Shown piece by piece: positions 1-28,230 of a stretch of 64,000 nucleotides of DNA. Each line of letters starts with the position of its first letter. Position 1 is the first letter of the stretch. The notes under the pieces were generated by a model. It was not told the DNA's origin. It ran no database searches and saw nothing but the letters and a program-made list of their open reading frames with translations. Source of the stretch: Amoebidium appalachense (taxonomy: Eukaryota; Ichthyosporea); assembly GCA_963693365.1 (NCBI GenBank), contig CAVNZM010000017.1, forward strand, positions 4,402,001 through 4,466,000. Direction: 5' to 3'. The position numbers and the translations under genes were made by a program.

Positions 1-1471
1 AACGTGAAAGAACCAGAGCGATCCGTCAAAGCGCGTGCGACCTCGACGCCGGAACTACCAACGACGCTGTAAATAGTAACGACAACACCGGAGAGGAAAG
101 AGTCGCTGCTATCGGCGTTGAAATTTTCGTTGGTGTCGCTATAGATGGTCCCGGAGATAAAAGCGGACGAAAAGGTGGAAGTGGTGGTAGCGGGAGCCAC
201 CGTGGTGGTGGTGGTGGTGTGTGTTGTACTTGGGCTAGATGTGGGAAAATAACCGAAATTGATGCGGTTCACGCGGTAGACGGTTGAGTTGAGAGTAACA
301 ATCGTCTGTCCGTCGGCGATCGGGTCTGAATCGATAGACGCGACCATGTTTGAAGACATACCCACGACCCGAACCATGTACCGACCCGAGGGAACAGCTG
401 TGAAAGTGAACACCCCAAGGCTATTGGTCAACACAGAGCTAACCAGGTTGTTGAGCGTTCCTGATTGGGTGTTTATCAGCTGAACCGCAACGCCGGCAAT
501 ACCCTCGCCCACTGTCGCCTTCCTGTTCAGATCGAGGTCGTTGTAAACAACACCAGAGATTGTACCCGATGGAAGAATCGGCGTGGTGGGTGTGGTTTGG
601 GCGGCGGCGGTGGTGGTGGTGGTTGGAACATCGAGAACGAGAGTCTGCGAGGCGACGTTGCGACCAATCAAAAAGCTCACCGTGTGGGCACTGTTTGCAC
701 TCAGGACGACGCGTGCGAGCGAGCTCACAAGCCCAAGGGAGTTCTTAATGACGGCGAAATCCGCCGGCAGCCCGCGAAGACTTATAAAGTATCTCCCGGC
801 AGGGACACTCAATGAATAGCCGCCAGAGTAGTCGGTGACTGCGCTAGCAACAACGCGACGTGTTGACGTAAGCGCATACACAGACATACCAGAGACACCC
901 TCTTTGACGTCACGAACACCGTTGCCGTTCTTATCCTCCCAAACGAAGCCGTCAAGCGTAACGTTTTCGGCCTTGGGTGTGGTTGTCGGTGCAGGTTTGA
1001 CCATGAAATCGGCAATCACCTGAGTATTCTCGTCGGAAATTGTAAACACGAGTTTCTCCTCCACGACACCGTTTGCGTTGGCGGCACGCACGACCGTCGC
1101 GGAAGGCGTGGGGACCTGAATCACGACCGTCGCGGAAGGCGTGGGGACCTGAATCAAGACGATATAAGTACCAAGTGTGAGATTTTCAAAGAAATACTCG
1201 CCGTCGTGGTTCGTCGTCGTGGTAAAAGATTGGCCCGTAGGATACGAAATTCGGACGGGCGCACCGGAAATTCCCTCGCCGATATCGAGTTGGTTGTTAT
1301 TGTTTGTGTCGTTGTAAACGAACCCGTTGATAATTCCGTCACCGGCAACGGATGCGGGCACCGGCACGGGCGCGGGTGCTGATGAGAAAACGTAGGGTAA
1401 GAAAATTGAATTTTCAAGATTAGACTTGTAGCCTTTGCGCTTGAAAAAACATCCAATTTTCTTGGTTGTGT
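1..1471 (-). CDS. Surface/secreted protein, exon with SdrD/B-like beta-sandwich repeats (partial gene)
   Basis: One minus-strand frame is open from an acceptor at 1471 (CCCACAG|AC) to the left edge. The translation has about four repeats of one pattern: a GxVYNDxNxN-type start (INGFVYNDTNNN, LDGFVWEDKNGNG, ISGVVYNDLDLN, ISGTIYSDTNEN), then a GEGISG/KEGVSG turn, then a D-G-x-Y-x-F/L strand and a GxYxV/I strand. This is the prealbumin-like / SdrD B-domain fold found in adhesins and cell-wall proteins. Thr-rich linkers (TTTTTTVAPATTTS) lie between repeats, as expected of an extracellular O-glycosylated stalk. Codon phase joins it cleanly to the exon at 1623-2186. A 33-bp in-frame duplication (IQVPTPSATVV twice) lies at about 1093-1158. 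The C-terminus is off the window; any anchor or signal peptide is not visible. The family is inferred from the repeat pattern only. Confidence 0.75.
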
Positions 1472-1622
1472 CTGTGGGTGGGGTTTTTTGGGCCCTCTTC
1501 TTCCTTTCCCTTCCTTTCCTTTTCTTTTTTTCCCACAACCATTGATTTATTTAATTCTTATTTATTTATTTATTTATTTTCGGGGCGGGGGGGGGGGGGG
1601 GGGGGGGGGATATGATTCCTAC

Positions 1623-2186
1623 TTGCAATGGCATAGCACTTCACGCCGTCAGACTCAAGGCCCTCCGTGCACGGCACACACGAAAAATCAGCCGCGATCT
1701 CCTCCCTCAAATTGCACGGCCCACAAGTCACCCCATCGCTGGAGGTGGTCCCCTCGGGGCATTTATTGCATTGCCCATCGGCGGCAATCGACCCGATTGC
1801 ACACTTCTTGCACGTGTTTACATTTGAAACCACGTGACCCGCGGGACATTTCACACAGATGTTTCCGGAAATAATCATGTTTGGTGGGCAGTTTTGGCAC
1901 GAATTTGTCGCCGGGAACCATACTTGGCCTTGGGCGCATTGTGTGGTGGAGGTGATTACAAGTGGCGGTGAATCAGCGACGATGGGTGGCGGGGGAGATT
2001 GAAATTCGATTTGTTGTGTGGGTGGCGGCGGTGGCGGCGGGGTTTCTGTTTGCGGCGGCGGTGGTGGTGGTGTGCTTGTGCCTGCTTTGAAAAAATCGAA
2101 GCGGTTTCCGTTGAATGTTTTGACGCCGTTAGAGACATTGTTCGTGATTGAGCTGAATGTATTTAGGCTGTTTACATTTGAGACCA
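1623..2186 (-). CDS. Same surface-protein gene, upstream exon: proline-rich stretch plus cysteine-rich (GCC2/GCC3-like) repeats
   Basis: This minus-strand exon runs from a probable acceptor CCGCAG|TG at 2186 to a donor GCAA|GTAGGA at 1623, ending in phase 1. That phase fits the next exon (A + AC = Asn). It encodes an Asn/Ser-rich start, a proline-rich segment ([15 protein letters not shown]) and then a run of C-x2-C modules such as CQNCPPNM, CVKCPAGHV, CKKCAIGS, CNKCPEGT, CGPCN and CVPCTEG. Such modules are typical of GCC2/GCC3, ephrin-receptor-like or TNFR-like extracellular repeats. Disulfide-rich modules ahead of beta-sandwich repeats suggest a long extracellular protein. The start codon and signal peptide must lie in an upstream exon that I did not identify; poly-C (minus sense) at 2261-2290 would be intronic. 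The acceptor choice is moderately sure. Confidence 0.65.
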
Positions 2187-3926
2187 CTGCGGGTGTGCAA
2201 ATTTGCGTCAGAATTCAAGTCGCACGGCATAACAATGTGAGAGAGCAGAAAGAAACGTGGGAGGGGGGGGGGGGGGGGGGGGGGGGGAGAGGCAAACATT
2301 CATGCAGTGTTTAAATGTTCTTTTGCAAAAGAGGTATACTGCATGGGAGGTTGGGATTGTTTTTTTATCATTTTCGTACACAGGACGGGGACTTAGTAAG
2401 GACGGGGACTTAGTAAGGTTTTGATTTCTTTAGGACAGGGAAAGGTGGAGACGCAGGGCTTAATTACCTGAGTCTACGCCGCTTGCTAGCAACATAGAAG
2501 CAAAAAGTATGGCGTTCACCATTTTTCAGATGTCTTAACACAGACACCCTAAAAGGTGACTATCGAAGTGGCTCAGTGTCTGTTTAGGTCAAAAAAAAAA
2601 CTTTGAATGCTTGAGTTATGAAAAAAGCCGATATGAGCTACAGCGTTGTCCTTGTAATTTGTAGTTCGCTGGCTGACAATAGCTAGTGGCGCGGTTGTGA
2701 TATGCCGTATATTGTTACATACATAGCGAAGGGGCACTGAATCGGTTGGTACTGCCTAAACAAAGTGTGCGTACGTTTGTTGGTCACAGAAAAAATGACG
2801 GCTTCAACCAACCCTTACGAATTTATATGATGCGAAAGTGTGCGACGGAGCTAAACGATTGGCTGTATCAACCATTGACACTTTCGATGCATGTAATTGG
2901 TGGAATAAATTGGATTACAGAAATAACGATTGGCTGCGATCATTTGTAGTATGCAAGGCATCTGCACATAAAAATACGTGATATAAGATGATTTTGCTTT
3001 TTTAATTAGATATTAAATCGTCTTTTTCTAATCAGATGGAATTTATTCGCTTTTATGCCTCTAGCGGAATCGCCGGATCTTGCAGACATATTATTGATTG
3101 CGTCACCATAAACCCTATTTTATTGATCCCTCGGGAATGGTTTATTTTATAGCTACAGTAATTATGTAAATTCCACAATACAGTAATTGATTTGTTATAC
3201 ATCAGCAGAACATCAGGCGAACTAATAGAATGGTCATATATTTACTGCTATTTTATTCATTCCTCATTCTATTTTTTTTTTAACTATACAATGGTGCTAT
3301 ATTATAAGTATATTTATCTATACAATGGTGCTATTTGGCAAATTTCTGTTATGAAACATGCTCCATCTATTTATATCTGCTCGACGCGGCGGCGGTTTGG
3401 TACACTAATACCCACCCGCCCGCGATACACCCTGACGAAGGCTACTGACCGTATATACTGTATATACACACTAATAACTCGATAAAAAGAAATTAAAAGG
3501 GGGGAATTTTTTTGTATGCCCGACCGCCTTCAAGTTCAACGCACTCGATCGAGTGCGTTGGAGGCTACCTCGTAGGTTTGGGGAGACTGCCAGTCACGTT
3601 CGCGCTGTGCCGCAGCAACGTTGGCGAGGCGCGCCAGCTGAGCCTGCGATCAGGGCCGAAAATACCACGAAATTTGGATGGTATTTTTCTAGGGTATCTC
3701 GTATTGGGGTTTACACATATCTCGTATTTTTCTGAGAGCTGGATGGTATTTCCGGACACGTTCCTATAGAGCATCCACACCATTCAATTCAATGGTGACA
3801 CCATGTACACCATGGTCGGAAATGTATCGTACCATGCAAAAAAAGTTGGATGGTATTTTTGAAAACTGGAAGGTATTTTAGAGGGTGTAAACAAAGTTTG
3901 GTCACCCCTGGCTGCGATGACCGTGC
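2187..3926. other. No gene recognised; unique AT-rich sequence
   Basis: I see no exon with good splice sites or family similarity here. A G-run lies at 2261-2287. A 17-bp unit (GGACGGGGACTTAGTAA) occurs twice in tandem at about 2381-2418. Short direct repeats lie at 3286-3335 (TATACAATGGTGCTAT twice) and at 3670-3860 (TGGATGGTATTT-type units). The small open frames present are uninformative. Confidence 0.5.
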
Positions 3927-3999
3927 GATGCTAGCCTCTGCTTACCCATAATATGTAAAAGGGGTGTCATATACTACGATGGCGCTCATTGTTGCCTAG
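3927..3999 (+). mobile_element. LINE fragment, plus-oriented piece of the ORF just upstream of the RT domain
   Basis: The segment from GATGCTAGCCTCTGCTTACC to GTTGCCTAG closely matches 49191-49279, where it is read in frame with the reverse transcriptase of the longest LINE copy. Compared with that copy there is a small internal deletion (ATCATCCGG and GTTACTGTC lost), so no frame survives. It directly abuts an inverted LINE 3' portion starting at 4000. Confidence 0.7.
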
Positions 4000-4212
4000 C
4001 AGTGTACATATGTCACTGGGGTTTACGCTGTTTACTCGAGGCAAAGAGAACCAGTCTCAGGTATGGGGGGGGGGGGTTTGCTCGGAATATCCCCTCAGCG
4101 GTATATCATGATCACGTACATAGATGTCGGGTGGTGACTATATATCAGGGTTTACTTTCTCTACGAGACACCATAAAGACTACAAGGAGAAATCAATTAG
4201 TTGGGGTTCCCC

Positions 4213-4256
<44 letters not shown>

Positions 4257-4288
4257 GGGCTCCCCTCGGGACACTCGGTATCAGCTGG

Positions 4289-4347
<59 letters not shown>

Positions 4348-4970
4348 TGTGTGTGTGTGCGCGTGCGCTATAATTTTGTAGTGATGTGTTTCTCAAGCCA
4401 ATCAATACATCTAATAAACAGGTCGTAGTTACGCGTGTTTAGTATAAAATCAAGGATGTTGTAATTTACAGGTAGGCTATCTTTCTGGGTGTCTGTTGTG
4501 AATGTGACGTGTGTGTGTTGCGGTATTATGTGGTCTATCAAACTACATTTGGCGATACATGACCGGTTAAACTGGTGTGTGTGTGTGTTGTTTGGGCATG
4601 CAAATGATGCCACCTTATACTTATTAGATCTCCACTGTATAGCACGTGTACAGTAAAAGCGTGGTAATTGATCAATAATACCATCAGCTAGAGAAAGACC
4701 AGTTCTACAGGAAGGTAATATGTATTTAGGTGTTATACACTTGCGAGTGCCATATTTGGCAATATGGTTGAGGCGGTCAGTATATATAAAACGAGACATA
4801 AGGCTTAGTTTTTCAAGGTGTATGCTTTCATCGGGTCTAGTGTCGTGTGGTATCTTTTTCCATTTGTTATATTGCGTGATTATCTTGTGATTGTGTACAT
4901 GTTTAATAAGTAAGTGGCAGTCCAAAGTCACACACACACTATTGCGGGGTTTATTTGTATTTGTGCCCAG
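4000..4970 (-). mobile_element. LINE 3' portion, inverted (minus strand)
   Basis: The reverse complement matches 50700-51660 of the plus-strand LINE copy almost base for base. It holds the last ~190 residues of the reverse-transcriptase ORF (open on the minus strand, ending in ITTKL-stop near 4375), the (CA)n tract (plus-strand GT, 4291-4355), the internal poly-A (plus-strand T, 4212-4252) and the ~200-bp tail ending GTAAACCCC. The left end carries the near-palindrome TGTACATATGTCACT, also present beside the 3' end of the copy at 49-51.7 kb. The right end stops abruptly at GTGCCCAG. It is a relic with no RT catalytic domain. The inversion relative to shared flanks is described in the findings. 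Confidence 0.85.
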
Positions 4971-5077
4971 GGCTGCATTTGATTGGCTGCGCTGGAAAAC
5001 GCAGTATGATAGGCCGTCGAATGTGGCTGGGCCTGCCCTTCGGCAGTGTCCACGCAATAAAAAGTGTGTAAACCCCC
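4971..5077 (+). repeat. Short dispersed repeat (SINE-like), copy 1
   Basis: A unit of about 100 bp starts GCTGCATTTGATTGGCTGCG and ends CAATAAAAAGTGTGTAAACCCC. Two further copies lie at 46133-46228 and 51679-51780, all in plus orientation. Copies 1 and 3 adjoin LINE material; copy 2 stands alone next to the phytochrome-like gene's last exon. The 3' end GTAAACCCC equals the 3' end of the LINE, so it may be a short element mobilised by it. No internal RNA polymerase III boxes were convincingly identified. Confidence 0.65.
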
Positions 5078-5462
5078 AACTATTGTAAATATCGGCAGAA
5101 AAAACCCAAAACACAAGTCGTTGTTGCCACATACAGTCCACGTGTTTGTGCGAACGTATACGTACGGATCATAAGGCACGCACATCTAGCTCTCCTGTTT
5201 GTGCATGTAACTGTAAGTAATGAGTAGCCGCAGCTGCAGGCAGGCAGGCAGGCGTAGACTTTACAGAAATTGAAGTAAAGGCAAGAAACTATACGTGCGC
5301 GTTGAATTCGAAGGGTGCACATCATGATGATGGCATACTATCTCTCGATCATACATGCGTCAACAGCACTGCTCCATTGTCGCCCATGGGGAAAGCACGT
5401 ACATCAACAGCACTGCTCCATTGTCGCCCATGGGTAAAGCACGGTTTTACACGCGGGAACAC

Positions 5463-5480
5463 ACAGAAACACGCACACAT

Positions 5481-5530
<50 letters not shown>

Positions 5531-5541
5531 GCACACACACG

Positions 5542-5596
<55 letters not shown>

Positions 5597-6175
5597 ACAC
5601 AGACATACACATATACACACACGAGGCTCACGCCTGCACGGCCGCACACGTACGTACACAGTGTCACATGCATGCACAAGTACGCACGCGTACAAGCAAT
5701 GATGTCGACAAAGAGCGCACACACACACACGCATGCACGAACACGCACACATTCACACACACAAACACATGTACACAAACACACACACAAACACGCGCGC
5801 GCGCGCCCGCACGCACCCACACGCACACACACACAGCATCATATGCTATATGATTCACACGAATACACAATTTTCTCTGCTCCTGTGATATGCGTAAACA
5901 CACGTGGTACACACGCAGGGATGCACGCACGAGCACCCGCACACACACCAGTACACACACACACACACACACATACAAACGGTGGCATACACAGAAATGT
6001 ACCCGCACGTACACACACACACAGACACACACACCGTGGCACACAAAGATTTGCACGCACGTCTACGCGCACCTGCACAATGTAAGTTGCTGATGAACAC
6101 ACACGGGCACACGCACACGGACACGCACACACGCGCACACACCAACACACCCCGCTGCACACTGTGCATGCACAT
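5463..6175 (+). repeat. CA/CG-rich purine-pyrimidine alternating tract
   Basis: About 700 bp consist almost entirely of CA repeats with interspersed CG, TA and GC steps (CACACGCACAC, GCGCGCGC). No gene is supported; the His/Thr or Cys/Val reading frames in it are artefacts of the repeat. A 53-bp unit with CATCAACAGCACTGCTCC and CGCCCATGGG is repeated just before it (about 5357-5440). The composition is compatible with Z-DNA. Confidence 0.8.
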
Positions 6176-6247
6176 GTAATGCTCACCCACACGAGTGAGG
6201 GGGAGGGGGTGAGGGAGGAAAAGAGGGATGAGAGTAGGAGAGGATCG

Positions 6248-6653
6248 TTAAAAGAATTTCAAACGATCTTTGTTTTTTGTTTTTTTTCAAACACGGTGTG
6301 AGTGCGCCTCTTTCACTCGAATCGGAACGTCACGAGTTCAAAATATCGATAGACTCTGTTCATTTGCCCGTCGGTACACAAACGCTGGCACCTAAAAACC
6401 TAGTTATCCTGTAAATCAAAAAGTAGATGCATACGAAGCTTTCACATTAATTAAAAGAATTCCAAACGATCCTTTTTTTTTTTTTTTCCAAACACGGTGT
6501 GAGTGCGCCTCTTTCACTTGAATCGGAACGTCACGAGTTCAAAATATCGATAGACTCTGTTCATTTGCCCGTCGGTACACAAACGCTGGCACCTATAAAC
6601 ATAGTTATCCTGTAAATCAGAAAATAGATGCATATGAAACTTTCACATTAATA
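6248..6653 (+). repeat. Tandem pair of a ~203-bp unit
   Basis: Two adjacent copies (6248-6450 and 6451-6653) share TTAAAAGAATT, CAAACGATC, a T-run, CACGGTGTGAGTGCGCC, ATCGATAGACTCTG, GCCCGTCGGTACACAAACGC and the final CTTTCACATTAA, with few differences. No ORF is conserved. It looks like a recent duplication or a two-copy satellite. Confidence 0.8.
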
Positions 6654-6791
6654 CATATCTACTTACCGGTGCATTTACATATCCACAGTTGTCAAAAAAT
6701 AGCCAGAATCCAGCTATACAGAGTCTACTGGTACTTATCCACACGTACTACATGACATATTTATATATAACTTATCTACTCACATGTGCTT

Positions 6792-7780
6792 GTAACGCTC
6801 TCTATATATGGTCTGGTCCAAATAGCTGCTAGAGTATCCCATCTCGCGCTGAAATTCAATAAGCACACAAGCCGCTTAAAGAAGTATTTGCCCTGAGGCT
6901 CCCACCCTCTCTTCTCTATCCGACATGTCCCCTCCCCACCTCTCCCCTCTTTCCTTTCCTCTCTCTCTCCTTCTTCCCCGGGCACAAATACAAATAAACC
7001 CCGCAAAAGTGTGCGTGTGACTTTGGACTGCCACTTACTTATTAGACATGTACATAATCACAAAATAATTACGCAATATAACAAATGGAAAATGATACCA
7101 CACGACACTAGACCCGATGAAAGTATACACCTTGAAAAACTAAGCCTTATGTCTCGTTTTATATATAATGACCGCCTTAACCATATTGCCAAGTATGGCA
7201 CTCGCAAATGTGTAACACCTAAATACAATTACCTTCCTGTAGAATTGGTCTTTCTCTAGCTGATGGTATTATTGATCACATACCACGCTTTTACTGTACA
7301 CGTGCTATACAGATATAAGGTGGCATCGTTTGCATGCCCAAACAACACACGCACACACCAGTTTTACCGCAACACACACGACACATTCACAACAGACACC
7401 CAGAAAGATAGCCTACCTGAAAATTACAACATCCTTGATTTTATGCTAAACACGCTAACTATGACCTGTTTACTAGATGTATTGATTGGCTTGAGAAACA
7501 CATCATTACAAAAATTTAGCACACACACACACACACACACACACAACCAGCTGATACCGAGTGTCCTAGGGGAGCCCGAAAAAAAAAGAAAAAAAAAGAA
7601 GAAAAAAAACGGGGAACCCAACTATTTGATTTTGCCTCGTAGAGAAAGTAAACCCTGATATATAGTCATCACCCGACATCTATGTACGTGATCATGATAT
7701 ACCGTTGAGGGGATATTCCAGCAAAAACCCCCCATACCTGAGACTGGTCTCTCTTTGCCTCGAGTGAACAGCTTAAACCC
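6792..7780 (+). mobile_element. 5'-truncated LINE copy with target-site duplication
   Basis: It begins GTAACGCTCTC, equivalent to 50516 in the longest copy, and ends CTTAAACCC. It is flanked on both sides by the 11-bp direct repeat CACATGTGCTT (6781-6791 and 7781-7791), the usual signature of target-primed reverse transcription with 5' truncation. The coding part is broken by small deletions (a segment before ATATAAGGTGGC near 7315 and another near 7365) and frameshifts. The CA tract and A-rich tract are shorter and degenerate. It is a dead copy, and the flanking repeat fixes the true 3' end of the element. Confidence 0.9.
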
Positions 7781-7791
7781 CACATGTGCTT

Positions 7792-8070
7792 CATGATATT
7801 CAAGTGCATTCACGTACGTATATATCCATTTGATTTATACCTCCAGGACTTGTGTTGTGCCGCATATACATATACACAAATATCAAATTTCAATTCAAAT
7901 ACAGTATATATACATATATACTATACATACACATATATACTACTCATCAACAACCACTTTTTTAAATACATTCACATATATCCCAAAAATATATCTCCAA
8001 GTTTTGGGTTGGGGCAGTAGAAACAGTTGCTCCTCTGCAGTATGACGTCACCGTGCGACCTGTCATGACG
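7792..8070. other. Intergenic, no gene seen
   Basis: AT-rich sequence with a TATA/CATA-rich stretch (7900-7950). Palindromic TGACGTCA sites lie at its right end (8042-8072), one overlapping the stop codon of the alpha/beta hydrolase gene. No exon is supported. Confidence 0.5.
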
Positions 8071-20961
<12,891 letters not shown>

Positions 20962-21782
20962 TTTCCCCGTTTTTCCTTGATTCCTTTCACTGCTATTTCA
21001 ATAATTCAGTAATTCGTTTTAGGTTTTCAAAAAAAAAAGTCTACTCGGACCGTATACTTATAAATGTTTCACTGGTTTTCGGGTGAGAAACCGTGAAAAT
21101 AACCCGTGTCAAATGGGCTTAATTTGTCTTCTAAATGAATTGTTCTCAGACTGGATTCCTCAACCACCGTAGTGTTTGTGTATTTTGTAAAGTGTTTATG
21201 AAGGCTTATAGTTGATAAAAACCTTCCCTGAAGAATGATTGATTAAATAATCAAAGTCCGTCTGATATGTGTCCTGTACTGAACGTGTCACGTGTAAAAC
21301 AAGAACCACAGACTGCACCCGGGATTCATAAGTAGTTTTCACGTGAACATAAATTCACCTACAACCCCAACACGACGACGTTCGCTAGAGTGGTGTGTCC
21401 GTCCGAGTCTGTAAACGAGTCCTGAGTCCAGTATTCTTGGTTTCTGTGCATGTACATGTAGCACAACTGTCAAACTTGCAATTGGCTGACGTCATTATGG
21501 ACTTGTAGATGTGCATGTTGTTTGACAGAAGTGTCAGAAGTCAGTGAAAGTTGCTGACGTCACATGGCACGTGTACTTGTTTAACTGCGTGAATCACATG
21601 TGCTCGATCGAGCCAATCCCATTGTGGTGGAAATAGACATTTTTGGTGATGGGCCACGTAATACCACCGCAGTGCTTCGACAGCTACACGTAGGGCTACG
21701 TGGTTGATTCTGGACATTGCGATACGTTCAAGCAAGCTGGAGGCTAACAAATAGCTGGTAGGGGTGGAGGATTTCTTTTTAA

Positions 21783-21851
<69 letters not shown>

Positions 21852-22272
21852 GGGGGCTCCGGAGGCCGGGGACGTGCCTAAGTGAAGAGAATCTCGAGTT
21901 CTTTATTCGATTATCGTGAAGATGCCATAGCTACATGCATGCTACATACATACGTGCATGTACATGTACAATTGGTTTTGCTGGTCAGCGTGTCTATGTG
22001 TATATATTACTACATACTATTATTGATCATTTTCTATACATACTGGGAGTCTCTGTGGATTATTAGTGCACTATCTATGTAAAACTTGTCTGTTAGCTGA
22101 TTATGAAGCCCTTTTTTTATTTTATCCCGTTTTGTTCCCGGAGGCACCTCTTGGGCCCTCAGGGGCAACTACCGTCTTCCACCCAGCACCGACAGTACTC
22201 TAGCTAGGGTGCTACGGTATTATTAGCTAAGCTGACACACCTTTAAACAATCCTAACTATATTTGCACACAC
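20962..22272. promoter_or_regulatory. Upstream region of the alpha/beta hydrolase gene; no other gene resolved
   Basis: About 800 bp of ordinary-complexity sequence lies immediately 5' of the hydrolase ATG, with TGACGTCA-type sites (ATTGGCTGACGTCATT near 21483; GCTGACGTCACATGG near 21553) and CCAAT boxes. A minus-strand frame at 21714-21541 (starting MSRINHVALRVAVEALRWYY) is open but short and unrecognised. A G-run of about 68 occupies 21783-21850. I infer that the promoter lies here from position only. Confidence 0.35.
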
Positions 22273-22898
22273 TTAGCCCAGGGTATTCACCCCATCCACG
22301 CCGGTGGGTAAGATGAAGCCCTCATAAAATACAATGAAGGTCTCGAGACCTGGGATGCGTACGCAGAACCTCGAGCTCCCCCCCGCCTTGCATGCCGCCT
22401 TAGACGTGTACAAAGACTCCCTGCACCCAGCAGACGCACACTTCCACGCCAACGCGTCGGCTGTCAGCGCACACGAGAAGTCACACCACATGGGCCGGTC
22501 GTTGATGGGGGTGGGGCGGTATGCCCTGAGCGTGAAGCCGGTGAAGTGGTCATATGGCCCTGGGACGGGCACTGCGCCAGGGCTGGCCTGCCACCAGTTC
22601 TGAAACGATGAGTCTGTGGCGTTGTTTGGGCCGCATGGCTGCCCGGTGACGATCTGGCAGTCCTCAGGGTTCGAGAATAGCTGCCCTTGTGAAGACAAAC
22701 ATTGCACACCGTGGGCACCCTCTGCGTTTGTGAGGTCGCAGCTGTAGCTGGTGTCGTAGGTGGGGTAGGGGTCCCACAGGGAGAAGGGCACACTGGTGGA
22801 GCAGAGGGAGGCACACGTGGTCGTGCTGGCGAGGGCGGCAAGGGCGGCGGAAGAGGGCAAAGGCAACCACAGAAAGCCAAAGTCGCTGTGTGTGAGCT
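22273..22898 (-). CDS. Unrecognised cysteine-rich protein, terminal exon
   Basis: Minus-strand exon from acceptor CTACAG|AG at 22898 to TAA at 22273, 207 codons, with high GC and no low-complexity sequence, so it looks genuinely coding. About 12 Cys are spread through it (TTTCASLCST, SCDLTN, DCQIVTGQPCG, MWCDFSC, WKCASAGC, AACKAGG, FCVRIPG), with several Trp and Pro, suggesting a disulfide-bonded extracellular or lumenal domain. A hydrophobic run FGFLWLPLPSSAALAALA is near the exon start. Upstream exons should lie to the right; a possible one is at 28043-28230. I do not recognise the family and assign no function. Confidence 0.55.
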
Positions 22899-27174
<4,276 letters not shown>

Positions 27175-27518
27175 CTCACTGTGTCATCCGGTACTTCTTC
27201 AAGGCTGTAATCACCGTGACTCGCGGCAATGATGGCAACCAGCAGCAGCAGGGGCAGCCACCTCAGCAAGTGGTCATGCCTATGGCGCGAGTGGATTGGT
27301 ACGGGCGACCGGACGAGCGGGAGGCCAAGAGGCACGGCATACGGCCTAGCGACGGGGTGGATGTGAGAACTGGCATGTTTGTCGTGGCCAAGTCCAAAAT
27401 TGTTGACGAGGATCAAGTGGTTCCAGCAACCCACCTCACCCGCAGAGCAACATTTGTCTATGTGCAATGGTCTGGTCGGCATCACCGGCATGCATACGCT
27501 ATTTTCTTGCCCCCGTAG
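27175..27518 (+). CDS. Unrecognised protein, terminal exon
   Basis: Acceptor CACACGCAG|CT at 27174 and TAG stop at 27516-27518; 113 complete codons. It encodes [16 protein letters not shown], a short Gln-rich run, [14 protein letters not shown], then [18 protein letters not shown] and [18 protein letters not shown]. The late strand pattern (V/P-x-x-R/K-I followed by a short strand ending in a hydrophobic-Pro tail) resembles the ends of some transposon-associated proteins, but I cannot name the family. The upstream (CA)n/C-run sequence would be its intron; no earlier exon was found. An ATT trinucleotide run follows the stop (27541-27565). Confidence 0.5.
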
Positions 27519-27820
27519 AACTCGCTCATAGCATTATCTCTGTTATTATTATTATTATTATTATTTGTAACGAATAATTTAATTGCACACAGTTACGGAA
27601 AGGTAGCCCTACGTGCTTGTGCTTATTAGCACCTGTATGGTTTTGTGCTTTTCAGCATAAGTTTAATGTTGCGAAAGAGTGCCCATGGTGCACGTTACTA
27701 GTAAACTTTCTAAATTAGTTGCACATGTACATACGCTATGGGCTGCAGATGTGCGCATGCAGGGAAGAGGGGGCCTAATCCTTTTGTTGAGATCATGAAT
27801 TCGCCACACCGGGGTTCCCA

Positions 27821-27854
<34 letters not shown>

Positions 27855-27911
27855 CTCAGAGGGGGAAGGGGCCTTGTTTGTCCGTGGGCACGTGCACGTG
27901 CTTCTTTCTTT

Positions 27912-27942
<31 letters not shown>

Positions 27943-28042
27943 GCTCCGGGGAAAGAAGAATCGTATGAGGACTGCTGCCTGGCTGCAGGGGGGGGGGGGG
28001 GGGGGGGGGCGGCAGGGAAAGAATTAATGCACTAATAAACAC

Positions 28043-28230
28043 CATATAAATTGCTCCAAAAGAAGTGTCAATGGGGTGATTGCACGTTTCAAGTGTTGCA
28101 CACAAGTAACTTGAACCAACACCATCCAATACACCGTCACTGCCATCACGGATTACCCCAGAACGCAAGACCAATGGTAACAGCAAGGTAGAAATTAACG
28201 TGATACGTTGAAGCAACGCACCAAGCAACA
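28043..28230 (-). CDS. Possible exon of an unknown minus-strand gene
   Basis: Between an acceptor-like TTGATAG|TG (28230) and a donor-like TATATG|GTGTTT (28043), a 62-codon frame is open on the minus strand. It encodes LLGALLQRITLISTLLLPL, then DGSDGVLDGVGSSYLCATL and IDTSFGAIYMVF, with a hydrophobic first third and no low complexity. It could belong with the terminal exon at 22273-22898. Family not recognised; splice sites are weak. Confidence 0.3.

Noticed and set aside
5302-6192. Many overlapping His/Thr- and Cys/Val-rich open frames
   Set aside because: They are read-throughs of CA/GT microsatellites in all frames on both strands, with no conserved start, splice sites or domain.
3900-7800. 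LTR retrotransposon or DNA transposase
   Set aside because: No long terminal repeats, integrase or transposase motifs; the RT belongs to the non-LTR type and copies are 5'-truncated.
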